A stretch of 64,000 nucleotides of DNA from Zhihengliuella sp. ISTPL4 (GCF_002848265.1 NZ_CP025422.1:1704727-1768726), one strand, 5' to 3'. Shown: positions 1 to 9,219, numbered from the stretch's first letter. Translations and numbers: made by a program. Notes: generated by a model not told the origin, from the letters alone.

Positions 1-1249
1 GGGCGCGGGACTGCGAGTTCGTGCGGTAGAAGACGGCCATCTCGGAGTACGGCATGCCCTTGCGGTGCAGGGCCTCGATCTCGTCGGCGACGAACTGCGC
101 CTCGTCGTGCTGCGAGTAGCCGGTGAAGCCGATGATCCGGTCGCCCTCGCCGCGGTCGCTCCAGAGCTTCTTGTCCTTGCGGTCGAAGTTGTTGCCGATC
201 ACCGCGTTGGCCGCGGAGAGGATGTTCTGCGTCGAGCGGTAGTTCTGCTCGAGCAGCACCACCTTGGCACCGGGGAAGTCGCGCTCGAACTCGCTGATGT
301 TGCGGATGTCGGCCCCGCGGAAGGCGTAGATCGACTGGTCCGAGTCACCCACCACGGTCAGCGACGCCCCGGCCTCACCGGCGCCCGGTGCCGGCTCGGG
401 GTCGGGCTCGAAGATCATCATGCCGTTGGCGGCATACGGCTCCGGTGTCGCACCGACGCCGGACACCGGACGGGTGAGCTCGTGGATGAGCGCATACTGC
501 GCGTGGTTGGTGTCCTGGTACTCGTCGACGAGGATGTGTCGGAAGCGGCGGCGGTAGGTGTCGGCGACCTGGGGGAACGCCCGGAACAGGTAGACCGTCT
601 GCCCGATGAGGTCGTCGAAGTCGAAGGCGTTGGCCTTCTGGAGCTGCCGCTGGTAGTCGGCGAAGACCTCGACGAAGACGCGTTCGGCCGGGTCGCTCAT
701 GTTGGCCTGGCGGGCATAGGCCTCGGCGTCGGAGAGCTCGTTCTTGAGCTTGGAGATACGCCCCTGCACCGCCGCCGGGGTGAGGCCGTAGGCATCGGCC
801 TCGTGCTCCTTGACCAGCCGCTTGATGAGGGCGCGGGAGTCGCCGGAGTCGTAGATGGTGAAGTTCTTGGTGAATCCGAACTGCTGCGCCTCGCGGCGGA
901 GGATCCGCACGCACGCGGAGTGGAACGTCGAGATCCACATCCCGCGCGCGGCGTCGCCGATGAGCCCCTCGACGCGCTCGCGCATCTCGCCGGCGGCCTT
1001 GTTGGTGAAGGTGATGGCGAGGATCTGGCTCGGCCACGCTTCCCGGCTGCGCAGGAGCGAGGCGATGCGACGCGTGAGCACGCTCGTCTTGCCCGAGCCG
1101 GCGCCGGCGACGATGAGCAGCGCGGGGCCGCGATAGGTGACGGCCTCGAGCTGCTGGGGGTTGAGGCCGGCGAGGAGGTCGTCCTGCGCGGGGGCGCCGG
1201 AGGAGCGGGGGCCGACGGAACCGGGGACGATGAGAGGGGCTTCGGTCAT
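1..1249 (-). CDS. pcrA: ATP-dependent DNA helicase PcrA/UvrD, N-terminal part (runs off the window)
   Basis: Superfamily 1A 3'-5' DNA helicase used in repair and replication-fork maintenance. The visible 416 residues hold motif I (GAGSGKT, about residue 46), motif Ia (ITFTNKAA), motif II (DEYQDTN), motif III (GDSDQSIYAFRGAD) and motif IV (EQNYRSTQNIL), in the order expected for the family. The start is an ATG at 1249; the C-terminal half lies beyond base 1. An acidic, Pro-rich insertion (around EPDPEPAPGAGEAG) sits between motifs II and III, as often seen in actinobacterial UvrD1/PcrA. Cytoplasmic. The family assignment is secure; choosing PcrA over another UvrD paralogue is inference. Confidence 0.93.
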   Translation of the reverse strand, partial: MTEAPLIVPGSVGPRSSGAPAQDDLLAGLNPQQLEAVTYRGPALLIVAGAGSGKTSVLTRRIASLLRSREAWPSQILAITFTNKAAGEMRERVEGLIGDAARGMWISTFHSACVRILRREAQQFGFTKNFTIYDSGDSRALIKRLVKEHEADAYGLTPAAVQGRISKLKNELSDAEAYARQANMSDPAERVFVEVFADYQRQLQKANAFDFDDLIGQTVYLFRAFPQVADTYRRRFRHILVDEYQDTNHAQYALIHELTRPVSGVGATPEPYAANGMMIFEPDPEPAPGAGEAGASLTVVGDSDQSIYAFRGADIRNISEFERDFPGAKVVLLEQNYRSTQNILSAANAVIGNNFDRKDKKLWSDRGEGDRIIGFTGYSQHDEAQFVADEIEALHRKGMPYSEMAVFYRTNSQSRA

Positions 1250-1294
1250 GACCTCTCGAGTCTAGGCGGCGGCACCGACATCGCGGTCCGCGTC

Positions 1295-1332
1295 GGCGGA
1301 GGGGTGCAGGCGACCGCCCGCACCCCTCCGCC
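1295..1332 (-). terminator. Hairpin terminator after the lamin-tail protein gene
   Basis: A 13-bp perfect inverted repeat (1295-1307 with 1320-1332, arm GGCGGAGGGGTGC) around a 12-base loop begins 4 bases past the stop at 1336. There is no clear U-tract, as is common in high-GC Gram-positives. Confidence 0.6.
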
Positions 1333-1335
1333 CGA

Positions 1336-4300
1336 TCAGGCGGTGCGCTTCCGACGGCGCAGCGCGAGGGCCCCGGTCGTGAGGAGCATCAGCGCGAGCG
1401 CGGTGGCGGCCACCGGCAGGTCCGCTCCGGTCGCGGCCAGCCCCGCGCCCGCGGCGGTGACGCGCAGGTCGGCCCAGCCGAGGAGCGTCCCGTCCGCCGC
1501 GTAGACGGCGATGCGGTGCGCGCCCAGCGGGGCGTCCATCGGAACGGTGACCGTGAGGGCCCCCGTCGCGGAAAGGGTCCCGGCCGCCAGACGGACCGGG
1601 TCGGAGTACAGCCAGACCTCCGCCCGCGCTCCCGCGGCATCCGCGCCGACCGAGACGGTGACCCGCTGCCCCCGTGCGGCCACCGCCGGATCGACGGTGA
1701 CGCCGTGGCGGTTGCCGTCCACGAGCTCCGTGCCGGGGAGCGGCGGGTTCTCCCCACCAGGGTTCTCGCCGCCGGGGTTCTCCCCACCGGGGTTCTCGGC
1801 GCCTGTGCCGCCCGGCAGCGTGCCGGTGCGCAGCGCCTCCGAGGCGAAGCCATCGGCGAACCACCACACCGGACGCTGTCCGTCGACCGCGAGCGACGCG
1901 GGAGCCGTGGCGAAGCCCTCGTTGTTGATATCGGGCATGCCGGCGGGCCGCGCGTAGTGGGCGATCCCGGGCCGGGCGGTCCCGTTCAGGGTGAGCTCGG
2001 CGGAGCGGCCCTGGCAACCGTCGTCGCACACCGCCCACAGGGTGCCGCGGAGGGCATCCCAGTCGAGCGCCATGACACCGGTGAGTCCCGGGGCGATCTC
2101 GGAGACGAGCGTGGCCGTGCCGTCCGCGGCGAGCGCGAAGGCGTAGACGTGCCCGTTGTCCTCCACCGCGACGAAGAAGAGGCCGTCGCCGTGTCCCGGA
2201 TGCACGGCCGGGTCGTAGGCGGTTCCGGTGGTGTCGTCGAAGAGCTTTCCGGTCAGCGCGGTGTCCGGCACCCACTGCACGGCCTCGATGCCGAGGTTCG
2301 CACCGACCGCCGGGAGCATCGCCGTGAGATCCCATTCCCGCTGCGCCACGAGATCGTCGGCCGCGGCGTCCGGGTCGACCTGCAGCAGCACGTTCTCGTT
2401 CACTCCCTTCGCGCTGTTGTCGCGCTCGGAGGCCACGTAGACCACACCCTTCCCGTCGACCGTGATGCCTTCCGTGTCCGGCCCTGCGGCGCCCGGGTTC
2501 GCGGCGTCCTTGGCGAAGCGCACGCGCTTGCCCTCGTCCCAGCCCGCGGCTTTCTCCACCGAGCCGTCCGCATGGGCCTCGAGCTTCCAGATGCGCCCCT
2601 CGCCGTTGTCCACGGCCCAGAGGAACACCCCGTCCGCGGTCTCCTGCACATCGAGGCCGGAGCTGTCCTCGAGGAACGTCGGCACGTCGTCGAGCACCCG
2701 CACCTCGGCCGACCCCGGCCAGGTGCCGACCGCGACCTCGCCGGCGCACACGTTCGGCGCGCCCTTCGTGGGCCTCGCGGTCGCCGCGAAGGTTCCCGTG
2801 GTGTCAGGGCACCGGCCCCAGGAGGTCGGTGCATGGCCCTCGCCCCAGGCCGTCTCGTCGATGAGCAGATCACCGTCGAAGAGGCGGACGGCGTCGCCCG
2901 ACCCCAGCCCGAAGCCGAGGGCCGAACGCTCGACGACGAAGAAGCCTCCGGCCGGGATCGTCGTGCCGACCGGAACCGTGTAGGCGTGGGCGTCGTCGTC
3001 GTCCTTCACGACGACGCCACCGATGTCGAGCGAGGCGCCGGTCGGGTTGACGAGCTCGATCCAGTCGTCCGGCGCGCCGCCGTCCGACTCGACCTCGTTG
3101 ATCCGCACCGGGTTCCCGCAGGCGTTGCGCTGACCCTTCGTCGCCGCCGGCGCGTCGATGAACGTGCCCGTCCCGTCGGCACAGCGCGCCCAGACGCCGT
3201 CGGCGTGCGCGGTGTAGACGTGCTCGTCGATCGTGAGACCGTTCGCATCCCGCAACGTCACGGTGTCGCCGTTGCCCAGCCCGAAGACGAAGTCGGTGGG
3301 CTGATCGAACACCCGGTATCCGCCCGGGGGCAGCAGCGTCCCCGCCGGCAGCGGCGTCGTCTCCGAGGCGTGTCCGACCGGATCGCTGTCCATGACCGTC
3401 CACCCGGACAGGTCGACCGCGGTGCTGCCGGTGTTCACCACCTCGACCCAGTCGGTCGCGTCCCCGTTGGACTCGATCTCGTTGATCGCGACATCAGGGA
3501 GGACGCACGAGTTCGCCGCCCCGGGGGTCGCATGGGCGAGCACGAAGGCGCCGACGCCGTCCGGGCAGCGCGCGAGCGTGGCGGCGGCGAAATCGCCGTC
3601 GATGGCCGCGTGCCCCTCCCAGGGCTGCGTGTCGTCGATGAGCGCGCCCGCGGTGTCGAAGAGGCGGATCCGGTCGGCGCTGCCGATCCCGATCGGGTCG
3701 CGGAACGCCGTCTCGACGCCGTCGACGAGTCCGATCGTGCCCTCAGCGACGACGAGGAACGCTCCTGGTTCGATCGTGGTCCCCGGCAGGAAGCGCCACC
3801 GGTGGTCGTCGGAGTTGTCCCGGATCTCGTAGCCGGAGACATCGAGCGCCTCCGTCCCCGGGTTGTGGAACTCGACCCAGTCGGCCGGCTGCGAATCCAC
3901 CTCGTTGACGCGGATCGACCCCGCGACCGTCGCGACCTCGCAGTCGTTGGGCGCGCCCGGCGTCGCCGCCGTGGCGTGCGCCCAGGCGCCCGTTCCGTCG
4001 GGGCACCGCGCCCAGACCGCCAGCGGCGCGGTGTTCGCGTAGGCGTAGGAATCGATCTCGACCCCCTCCGGGTCGTGGAGGACGACCTCGTCCCCCTTGC
4101 CGAGCCCGAAGGCGAAGTCCACGTCCTTCACCAGCACGAGGAACGCGCCCGGCGCGAGCACCGTCCCGGCGGGTGCCGCGCCGTAACTGTCGCGCTTCTC
4201 GTCCGAGACCCGCCAGCCGGTGAGGTCGACCGCCGCCGATCCCGCGTTGTAGAGCTCGATCTGATCGGCGAGTCCGGTCACCGCGTCGTCGTACACGATC

Positions 4301-4449
4301 TCGTTCAGCACGAGACCGGCGTCGGCCGCCGCCGGTACGACCTCAGCCGGAGAGGCGGCGCCGGAAGCGGCGACGGGGGCGGCGAGCAGGGCGGCGGCGC
4401 TCAGCGCGCACGCCGCAGTGACGGCCGCCACGGAGTGCAGTCGGGGCAT
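1336..4449 (-). CDS. Wall-anchored protein with four lamin-tail domains and an esterase-like/phytase-like propeller
   Basis: A 1037-residue secreted protein. Residues 1-30 are a signal peptide. Four lamin-tail-like repeats follow (about 45-150, 178-290, 320-430, 445-560), each opening with a NEI/NEV motif and containing a W-x-E-x-x-N strand (for example DWVEFHNPG) and an FGLGxGDxVxL-type strand. Next is a propeller-like region (about 570-860) with TEGITVDGKGVVYVASE, typical of esterase-like phytase domains. A GGENP repeat linker and a small all-beta domain come last. The C-terminus is a sorting signal: LAATGAD, a hydrophobic stretch, then RRRKR, fitting a class-E sortase substrate. It probably decorates the cell wall; no enzymatic activity can be assigned with confidence. 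A monocistronic arrangement is suggested by hairpins on both sides. Confidence 0.85.
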   Translation of the reverse strand: MPRLHSVAAVTAACALSAAALLAAPVAASGAASPAEVVPAAADAGLVLNEIVYDDAVTGLADQIELYNAGSAAVDLTGWRVSDEKRDSYGAAPAGTVLAPGAFLVLVKDVDFAFGLGKGDEVVLHDPEGVEIDSYAYANTAPLAVWARCPDGTGAWAHATAATPGAPNDCEVATVAGSIRVNEVDSQPADWVEFHNPGTEALDVSGYEIRDNSDDHRWRFLPGTTIEPGAFLVVAEGTIGLVDGVETAFRDPIGIGSADRIRLFDTAGALIDDTQPWEGHAAIDGDFAAATLARCPDGVGAFVLAHATPGAANSCVLPDVAINEIESNGDATDWVEVVNTGSTAVDLSGWTVMDSDPVGHASETTPLPAGTLLPPGGYRVFDQPTDFVFGLGNGDTVTLRDANGLTIDEHVYTAHADGVWARCADGTGTFIDAPAATKGQRNACGNPVRINEVESDGGAPDDWIELVNPTGASLDIGGVVVKDDDDAHAYTVPVGTTIPAGGFFVVERSALGFGLGSGDAVRLFDGDLLIDETAWGEGHAPTSWGRCPDTTGTFAATARPTKGAPNVCAGEVAVGTWPGSAEVRVLDDVPTFLEDSSGLDVQETADGVFLWAVDNGEGRIWKLEAHADGSVEKAAGWDEGKRVRFAKDAANPGAAGPDTEGITVDGKGVVYVASERDNSAKGVNENVLLQVDPDAAADDLVAQREWDLTAMLPAVGANLGIEAVQWVPDTALTGKLFDDTTGTAYDPAVHPGHGDGLFFVAVEDNGHVYAFALAADGTATLVSEIAPGLTGVMALDWDALRGTLWAVCDDGCQGRSAELTLNGTARPGIAHYARPAGMPDINNEGFATAPASLAVDGQRPVWWFADGFASEALRTGTLPGGTGAENPGGENPGGENPGGENPPLPGTELVDGNRHGVTVDPAVAARGQRVTVSVGADAAGARAEVWLYSDPVRLAAGTLSATGALTVTVPMDAPLGAHRIAVYAADGTLLGWADLRVTAAGAGLAATGADLPVAATALALMLLTTGALALRRRKRTA
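1745..1800 (-). repeat. GGENP tandem repeat inside the lamin-tail protein gene
   Basis: About 3.5 copies of an imperfect 15-base unit encode ENPGG repeats, a flexible Pro/Gly linker between the propeller domain and the wall-proximal domain. Copies differ at third positions, so the unit is under protein-level selection or is not very recent. Confidence 0.85.
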
Positions 4450-4473
4450 GGGGGCTCCTGGAAGAAGGCTCGA

Positions 4474-4499
4474 CTGAGCGCAGACGGGTACCCGCTCAG
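4474..4499. terminator. Weak hairpin between the ABC exporter and lamin-tail genes
   Basis: A 7-bp inverted repeat (CTGAGCG at 4474-4480 and CGCTCAG at 4493-4499) lies 85 bases after the exporter permease stop and 25 bases before the next start. It could be a terminator or part of the downstream leader. The remainder of 4450-4583 shows nothing recognisable. Confidence 0.3.
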
Positions 4500-4583
4500 A
4501 TCACCGCCGCCACATGGCCGCCCGACGACACGTCGGTGGACGGCCGGTGAACGCCAGGTGGCGACTTCCGCCCGCTCTCCCCG

Positions 4584-5600
4584 TCAGGCGATGCGTGTGC
4601 CGGGCGGCAGCCGTCGCGCCGGCGTCCGTGTGCGAGCCCACGCTCCCGCGAGCAGCGCCCCGGCGAGCACGACCTGCACCCCGAGCCCCACGAACCAGCT
4701 GGGCACGGTCTCGTCGATGACTTCCTCGGCTGTCTGGGAACCGCTCTCCGGGTCGCAGTCGTCCCAGCGCTGCTCCAGCGGCGAGAGCTGCGCGCTGCGG
4801 ACACCCCACTTGATCTGCCCGTACAGATCGACCGGATAGCCGTCCTTGCTGAACTCGGTGGGGGTCGCGTCGGCGAGCACGACGAACGGGTTGGCGGCGA
4901 GCGCCCACCACACGAGGTCGAACCGCGGCGCCTCGTACGTGTAGCTGTCCCAGCTCTCGCAGTCCACGTTGCCGTTGCTGTCGTACGGCCGGCTGTAGCT
5001 CGTCGCCTCGCTGCGCACCGCAAGGCCACCGAGGGCGAAGACGATGATCGTGCCGATGACGAGCGCCGAGACCACGAGGTAGGTCGACGCGACGGAGAAG
5101 AGCGGTCGGGCGATGAGGCCACTCAGCCCGACGCCGATGGCGGCGACGATGACGATCTCCGCGGCGAGGATGAGCAAGGCCACGAACAGCACGACCGGCT
5201 GGGTCCCGCCCGCCAGCAGCGACGCCGCGAGGAACGGCACCGCCACCAGGAGGAACGCGCCACCCGTCGCGATCGCCGCCAGCAGCTTGCCGAGCATGAT
5301 GTCGCCGGTGGACGCCGCGGTGACCTGGATCGGCGCGAGCGTCGCTGCGTCCCGGTCGCCGTTGATGGCGTTGCCGCTGAGCGTCGGCGAGACGAGGACG
5401 ACGAGCAGCAGGACCACGTTGACGACGATGGACGACACGCCGGCCCCGACGTCCTCCCCCCAGGAGTACACGGCGAATGACAGGCCGGTGACCCCGAGGA
5501 GCACGAGCGCGAAGACCCCGAGGAGCACGTACCAGCCGACGCTCCGCAGCCGCTGGGTCAGCTCCAGGCGCGCGATGACGCCGATGTTCGCGAGGCTCAT
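4584..5600 (-). CDS. ABC-2 type transporter permease
   Basis: A 338-residue integral membrane protein with about six hydrophobic segments: one near residues 20-45, a cluster of four between about 60 and 215, and one near 305-325. An extracytoplasmic loop separates the last two (contains NVDCESWDSYTYE). The segment TLSGNAINGDRDAATLAPIQVT is the signature of the ABC-2 permease family (elements permitting export of drugs, lipids or peptides). The ATG start at 5600 overlaps the stop of the ATPase gene by four bases (ATGA), indicating translational coupling. The substrate cannot be inferred. A long upstream in-frame extension (to 5888) was rejected because it lies inside the ATPase gene. Confidence 0.85.
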   Translation of the reverse strand: MSLANIGVIARLELTQRLRSVGWYVLLGVFALVLLGVTGLSFAVYSWGEDVGAGVSSIVVNVVLLLVVLVSPTLSGNAINGDRDAATLAPIQVTAASTGDIMLGKLLAAIATGGAFLLVAVPFLAASLLAGGTQPVVLFVALLILAAEIVIVAAIGVGLSGLIARPLFSVASTYLVVSALVIGTIIVFALGGLAVRSEATSYSRPYDSNGNVDCESWDSYTYEAPRFDLVWWALAANPFVVLADATPTEFSKDGYPVDLYGQIKWGVRSAQLSPLEQRWDDCDPESGSQTAEEVIDETVPSWFVGLGVQVVLAGALLAGAWARTRTPARRLPPGTRIA

Positions 5601-6559
5601 GCTCCGGCCTCCGTTCCGTGGGGCGCCGCAGGCGGCGGGGGTGGGTTCCGGAGCGCGAGGAACGTGTGCTCGAGATCGCTTTGCGCGGGAGCGAACTCCA
5701 CCACCGGCAGACCGGCCTCCACGAGACGGCGCAGCGACTGGGCGGCCGCCTCCTCTCCTGCCAAGCCGACGAGGACGCCTCCGCGGTCGACGGCGAGGGA
5801 GTCCGGAGCGAGACCGAGGGTCGAGGCGACCTGCCACGTGTCCGCGTTCAGGCGCTCGGGTGTCGCACCGGCGATCCGCACCCGCCACGCGCGGACGGTG
5901 CTCTGCGCGGGTGCGGCATCCACGACAGCGCCGCCCACGAGGAAGACGGCGTCGTCGACGACCTCCTCGAGCTCGGACAGGACGTGGCTGGAGATGAGGA
6001 CCGTGCGCCCCTCAGCCGCGAAGCGTCGCAGCAGCACCCGCAACTGCACGCGGGCCTCGGGGTCGAGACCGGAGGCCGGCTCGTCGAGGAGCAGCACCTG
6101 CGGGTCGTGGACCAGGGCGCGGGCGAGGCCGAGCTTCTGCTTCTGCCCGCGAGAGAGCACCTTCGCGGCGGAATCCGCGAGCTCCCCCAGGCCGACGAGC
6201 CCGAGGAGGTGCTGCGCCCGCCGCTCCGCGTCCGCGCGGTCGATCCCGTAAAGCCGAGCGGTGGTGACGATCGTCTCGCGGGCCGTGAGCGAGGGCCAGG
6301 CGCCCAGAGCGTCCGGCATCCACCCCAGCACCCGGCGGGCGGCGAGCGGATCGGCTTCGGGGTCGACGCCGCCGATGCGGATGGAGCCGCTGTCGGGGGC
6401 GAGCAACGAGGCGAGCATCAGGAGCAGGGTCGACTTGCCCGCGCCGTTCGGGCCCACCAGGCCCGTCACCTTTCCCGCCTCCGCGCGCAGCGTGGCCCCT
6501 CGCACGGCCTGCACGTCCCCGAACGCTCTGCTGACGTCGTCCACCACTATTCCGGTCAT
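5597..6559 (-). CDS. ABC transporter ATP-binding protein (ABC-2 exporter partner)
   Basis: A 320-residue nucleotide-binding subunit energising the permease encoded immediately downstream. It has Walker A GPNGAGKST (about residue 37), signature LSRGQKQKLG, Walker B VLLLDEPASGLD and an H-loop (SSH). The roughly 100 residues after the ATPase core form a C-terminal extension common in ABC-2 ATPases. Two-gene operon; the two reading frames overlap by ATGA. Cytoplasmic face of the membrane. Substrate unknown. Confidence 0.92.
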   Translation of the reverse strand: MTGIVVDDVSRAFGDVQAVRGATLRAEAGKVTGLVGPNGAGKSTLLLMLASLLAPDSGSIRIGGVDPEADPLAARRVLGWMPDALGAWPSLTARETIVTTARLYGIDRADAERRAQHLLGLVGLGELADSAAKVLSRGQKQKLGLARALVHDPQVLLLDEPASGLDPEARVQLRVLLRRFAAEGRTVLISSHVLSELEEVVDDAVFLVGGAVVDAAPAQSTVRAWRVRIAGATPERLNADTWQVASTLGLAPDSLAVDRGGVLVGLAGEEAAAQSLRRLVEAGLPVVEFAPAQSDLEHTFLALRNPPPPPAAPHGTEAGA

Positions 6560-6648
6560 GCGGTCAGTCTGGCATCGCAGCGGGTCGGCGCCGGGGACCT
6601 CCGGGCGGATCCCCAGCCGCGCCGCTCTCCGGGTGACACAATCGCTGT

Positions 6649-7047
6649 ATGCGCACGATCCTCAACATCATCTGGGTCATCCTCGCGGGCTGGGCGCTCT
6701 TCCTCGGCTACGTGCTGGCCGGCCTGCTGCTGTGCATCCCGATCGTCACGATCCCCTGGGCCATCGCCTCGTTCCGCATCGCCGCCTACGCGATCTGGCC
6801 GTTCGGCCGCGAGGTCGTCAGCAAGCCGACGGCCGGCGTCGGGTCGTTCCTCGGGAACGTGCTCTGGGTCATCCTCGCGGGGTGGTGGCTCGCGCTCGGC
6901 CACATCGTGTCGGGACTGGCGCTGTGCATCACCATCATCGGCATCCCCATGGGTATCGCCGACTTCAAGATGGTCCCGGTGTCGCTCATGCCGCTCGGCA
7001 AGGAGATCGTCTCCACCCGTCAGGGCGCGTTCGACCGCACGCTCTGA
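6649..7047 (+). CDS. YccF (DUF307) inner-membrane protein
   Basis: A 132-residue membrane protein composed of two similar halves, each with an IIWVILAGW / VIWVILAGWW-like helix followed by a LCIxIVxIPxxIAxF segment. This is the duplicated YccF domain architecture. Function is unknown in the family. It starts at ATG 6649 (MRTILNIIWV), divergent from the ABC exporter and convergent with the phosphodiesterase gene, with only nine bases between the two stops. Confidence 0.85.
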   Translation: MRTILNIIWVILAGWALFLGYVLAGLLLCIPIVTIPWAIASFRIAAYAIWPFGREVVSKPTAGVGSFLGNVLWVILAGWWLALGHIVSGLALCITIIGIPMGIADFKMVPVSLMPLGKEIVSTRQGAFDRTL

Positions 7048-7060
7048 CCCGGCGGGTCAG
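7044..7060. terminator. Compact hairpin containing both convergent stop codons
   Basis: CTGACCC (7044-7050), loop GGC, GGGTCAG (7054-7060). The TGA of the yccF-like gene lies in the left arm and the TGA of the convergent phosphodiesterase gene in the right arm. A bidirectional terminator function is inferred from the position; there is no U-tract. Confidence 0.45.
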
Positions 7061-8049
7061 CCGCGGAAGAACGCGACGCCGAGATCGGGGTGGTCGACGA
7101 AGACGCCGTCCACGCCCTGCCGGGCGATCACGTCCCACTCGGCCTCGTAATCCCCGAACGCCGTCTTGCCTCCGGGTCCGCGGTACGGCGCCGCGAGGAA
7201 GCTGTTCTCCGGGCGGCAGGTCCACGTGAAGACGGTCAGGCCGCGGGCGTGGGCATCGGCCACCAGGGTCGTCCCCGGCACGAGGAGCATCTTCTTGTCG
7301 ACGCTGATCCCGTCCACCTGCCCGACCAGGCGGTCGAGGTTCTCAGGAATCACCGTCTCCGGGTAGCTCAGGGCCGTCGATCCCTCTGCGACGAGGAGGT
7401 CGTACGGCTGTCCCGCCGCCTCGATCAGGTAGACGAAGCTCGCATCGATACCCTCGGCGCGGAGCTGCCCGAGCACGGTCGACTCGAAGCTCTCCAGGAT
7501 GAGCGGCAGCTCCCCCGCCGCCCATCCTGCATCCCGCAGCTCCTGCGCGATGAGGGGCGAGAGGTCGAGCCCGATGCTCGCGAAGTGGGTGGCGTGCTTG
7601 ACCTCGAGCACCACGCCGATCTCCCTGCCCTGCGCCTCTGCTGCCGCGCGCACCAGGTCGAGGACGTCGCGCAGGCGCAGCATCGGCTCGGCATCGTCGA
7701 AGGAAGCGCTGGCCGCCCGGACCTTCGGCAGCCGCTCCCGGCACCGCAGCGTGGACAGCTCCGCCCAGGTGAAGTCCTCGGTGAACCACCCGGTCAGCGC
7801 GGCGCCGTCGACGCGCCTCGTCGTGTGGCGGTCGGCGAACTCCGGGTGATCGGCGACGTCCGTGGTGCCGGAGATCTCGTTCTCGTGCCGCACGACCAGG
7901 ACGCCGTCCTTGGTGGCGACCACGTCCGGCTCGACGGCGTCGACCCCCGTCGCGAGGGCGAGCTCGTAGGACGAACGGGTGTGCTCTGGGCGGTAGCCCG
8001 GCGCACCGCGATGCCCGATGACGAGCGGGGATTTGCTGGGCACGCTCAC
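7057..8049 (-). CDS. Glycerophosphodiester phosphodiesterase
   Basis: A 330-residue GDPD TIM-barrel enzyme hydrolysing glycerophosphodiesters to glycerol-3-phosphate and an alcohol. The N-terminal GHRGAPGYRPEHT, the EPDVV metal-ligand pair and the following VVRHENE are the catalytic His and divalent-metal motifs of the family; VDGVFVDHPDLG closes the barrel. No signal peptide is visible, so a cytoplasmic enzyme is likely. The start is uncertain: GTG at 8049 or GTG at 8043 fits the family, neither with a strong Shine-Dalgarno; the open frame continues upstream to 8187 but would enter the promoter region of the divergent gene. Confidence 0.88.
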   Translation of the reverse strand: MSVPSKSPLVIGHRGAPGYRPEHTRSSYELALATGVDAVEPDVVATKDGVLVVRHENEISGTTDVADHPEFADRHTTRRVDGAALTGWFTEDFTWAELSTLRCRERLPKVRAASASFDDAEPMLRLRDVLDLVRAAAEAQGREIGVVLEVKHATHFASIGLDLSPLIAQELRDAGWAAGELPLILESFESTVLGQLRAEGIDASFVYLIEAAGQPYDLLVAEGSTALSYPETVIPENLDRLVGQVDGISVDKKMLLVPGTTLVADAHARGLTVFTWTCRPENSFLAAPYRGPGGKTAFGDYEAEWDVIARQGVDGVFVDHPDLGVAFFRG

Positions 8050-8134
8050 AGCGTAAGGCACCCCGGGAGTGTCGTCGCGCGGGTATCGTGGAGGAAAGCG
8101 ACCTACGACCCCCCTTTGGAGTGAGGCCCACCTG

Positions 8135-9061
8135 ATGAGCAACTTCGCTTTCAACAATCCTGCTTTCCAGCAGCAGGACCCGCGCAACGTCGCGACCTAC
8201 CCGGGCGCCCCCCAGGGTGCTCAGGGCGCCCAGGCCGCGTCGCTCCAGCACGGTGCGATGGATGCCGCCGCCAACGCGCAGCTCGAGGGCATGTACGCCG
8301 CCCCCGCTGCCGGCTCTCTCGAGACCGACCGGATGTCCGTCGAGGACACCGTGTGGAAGACCGCCGGCCTGTTCGGCATCCTCCTCGTCACCGCCGCCAT
8401 CGGCTGGGTGCTGACCCTGGGCGGCATCACCGTCCCCGAGCGCGACCCGTACAGCGACTACGCGCCCAACCTGCTGCCGTGGATCGTCGGCGCACTCGGC
8501 GGTTTCGTGCTCGCGATGGTCATCACCTTCACGTCGCGCAAGAAGGTCCGCCCCGCGCTGATCTTCGCCTACGCCGCCTTCGAGGGCCTGTTCATCGGTG
8601 GCATCTCCTCGTACTTCGAGGTGCTGTGGCCGGGCATCGTGTTCCAGGCGACTCTCGCGACGGTCTCGGTCGTCGGCGTCACCCTCGCGCTCTTCGCCAG
8701 CGGCAAGATCCGCGCGTCGAAGAAGGCCACGAAGATCTTCATGATCGCGATGATCGGCTACCTGGTCTTCTCGCTCCTGAACCTCGTCCTCATGTGGACC
8801 GGCGTTCTGCCCCAGGACCAGGCGTTCGGTATGTACAGCGCCGAGATCATGGGCATCCCGCTCGGCCTGATCATCGGCGTCCTCGTCGTCATCATGGCGG
8901 CGTACTCGCTGGTGCTCGACTTCGACCAGATCCAGCAGGGCGTGCGCAACGGCGCGCCCCGCACCTACGGCTGGCTCGGGGCCTTCGGCATCATGGTCAC
9001 GGTCGTCTGGCTCTACGTGGAGATCCTGCGGATCATCGCCATCGTCCGCGGCAGCGACTGA
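8135..9061 (+). CDS. Bax inhibitor-1 / YccA-like seven-helix membrane protein
   Basis: A 308-residue protein with a soluble Gln/Ala-rich N-terminus (about 1-75) followed by seven hydrophobic segments. Features such as FEGLFIGGISSYFE and the acidic terminal pair LDFDQIQQGV match the actinobacterial Bax inhibitor-1/YccA family, whose members are proton- or calcium-sensitive membrane proteins. ATG at 8135 is preceded by GGAGTGAGG. The frame is open further upstream (8069) but those codons lack family resemblance. Divergently transcribed from the phosphodiesterase gene; its own terminator follows. Confidence 0.85.
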   Translation: MSNFAFNNPAFQQQDPRNVATYPGAPQGAQGAQAASLQHGAMDAAANAQLEGMYAAPAAGSLETDRMSVEDTVWKTAGLFGILLVTAAIGWVLTLGGITVPERDPYSDYAPNLLPWIVGALGGFVLAMVITFTSRKKVRPALIFAYAAFEGLFIGGISSYFEVLWPGIVFQATLATVSVVGVTLALFASGKIRASKKATKIFMIAMIGYLVFSLLNLVLMWTGVLPQDQAFGMYSAEIMGIPLGLIIGVLVVIMAAYSLVLDFDQIQQGVRNGAPRTYGWLGAFGIMVTVVWLYVEILRIIAIVRGSD

Positions 9062-9076
9062 CCGCCGCCGCGCACC

Positions 9077-9108
9077 AGAGGCCCGTCTCCCTGCGGAGGC
9101 GGGCCTCT
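9077..9108 (+). terminator. Terminator after the BI-1-like gene
   Basis: A 14-bp stem (AGAGGCCCGTCTCC with GGAGGCGGGCCTCT, one G-U pair), loop CTGC, followed by TTG. It starts 16 bases after the stop. Confidence 0.75.
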
Positions 9109-9219
9109 TGCCATATGTCGGAGGGACCGCGCAAGGGGTTGGCACGCGATCCCGCAGCCGGGCACTGTGGGTGTCACGAAGCCCCGGCACCCCGGGGCTC
9201 CCGACCCAAGGAGCTGACC

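Noticed and set aside
1745..1800. Short regular repeats considered as CRISPR or microsatellite
   Set aside because: They encode a continuous GGENP linker, with no spacers of CRISPR length.
1516..4839. Long plus-strand open frames (for example 1516-4839 and 18725-22231) opposite real genes
   Set aside because: Their translations are Arg/Val/Asp-rich, without family motifs; they are the high-GC antisense shadows of the lamin-tail and nuclease/nucleotidase genes.
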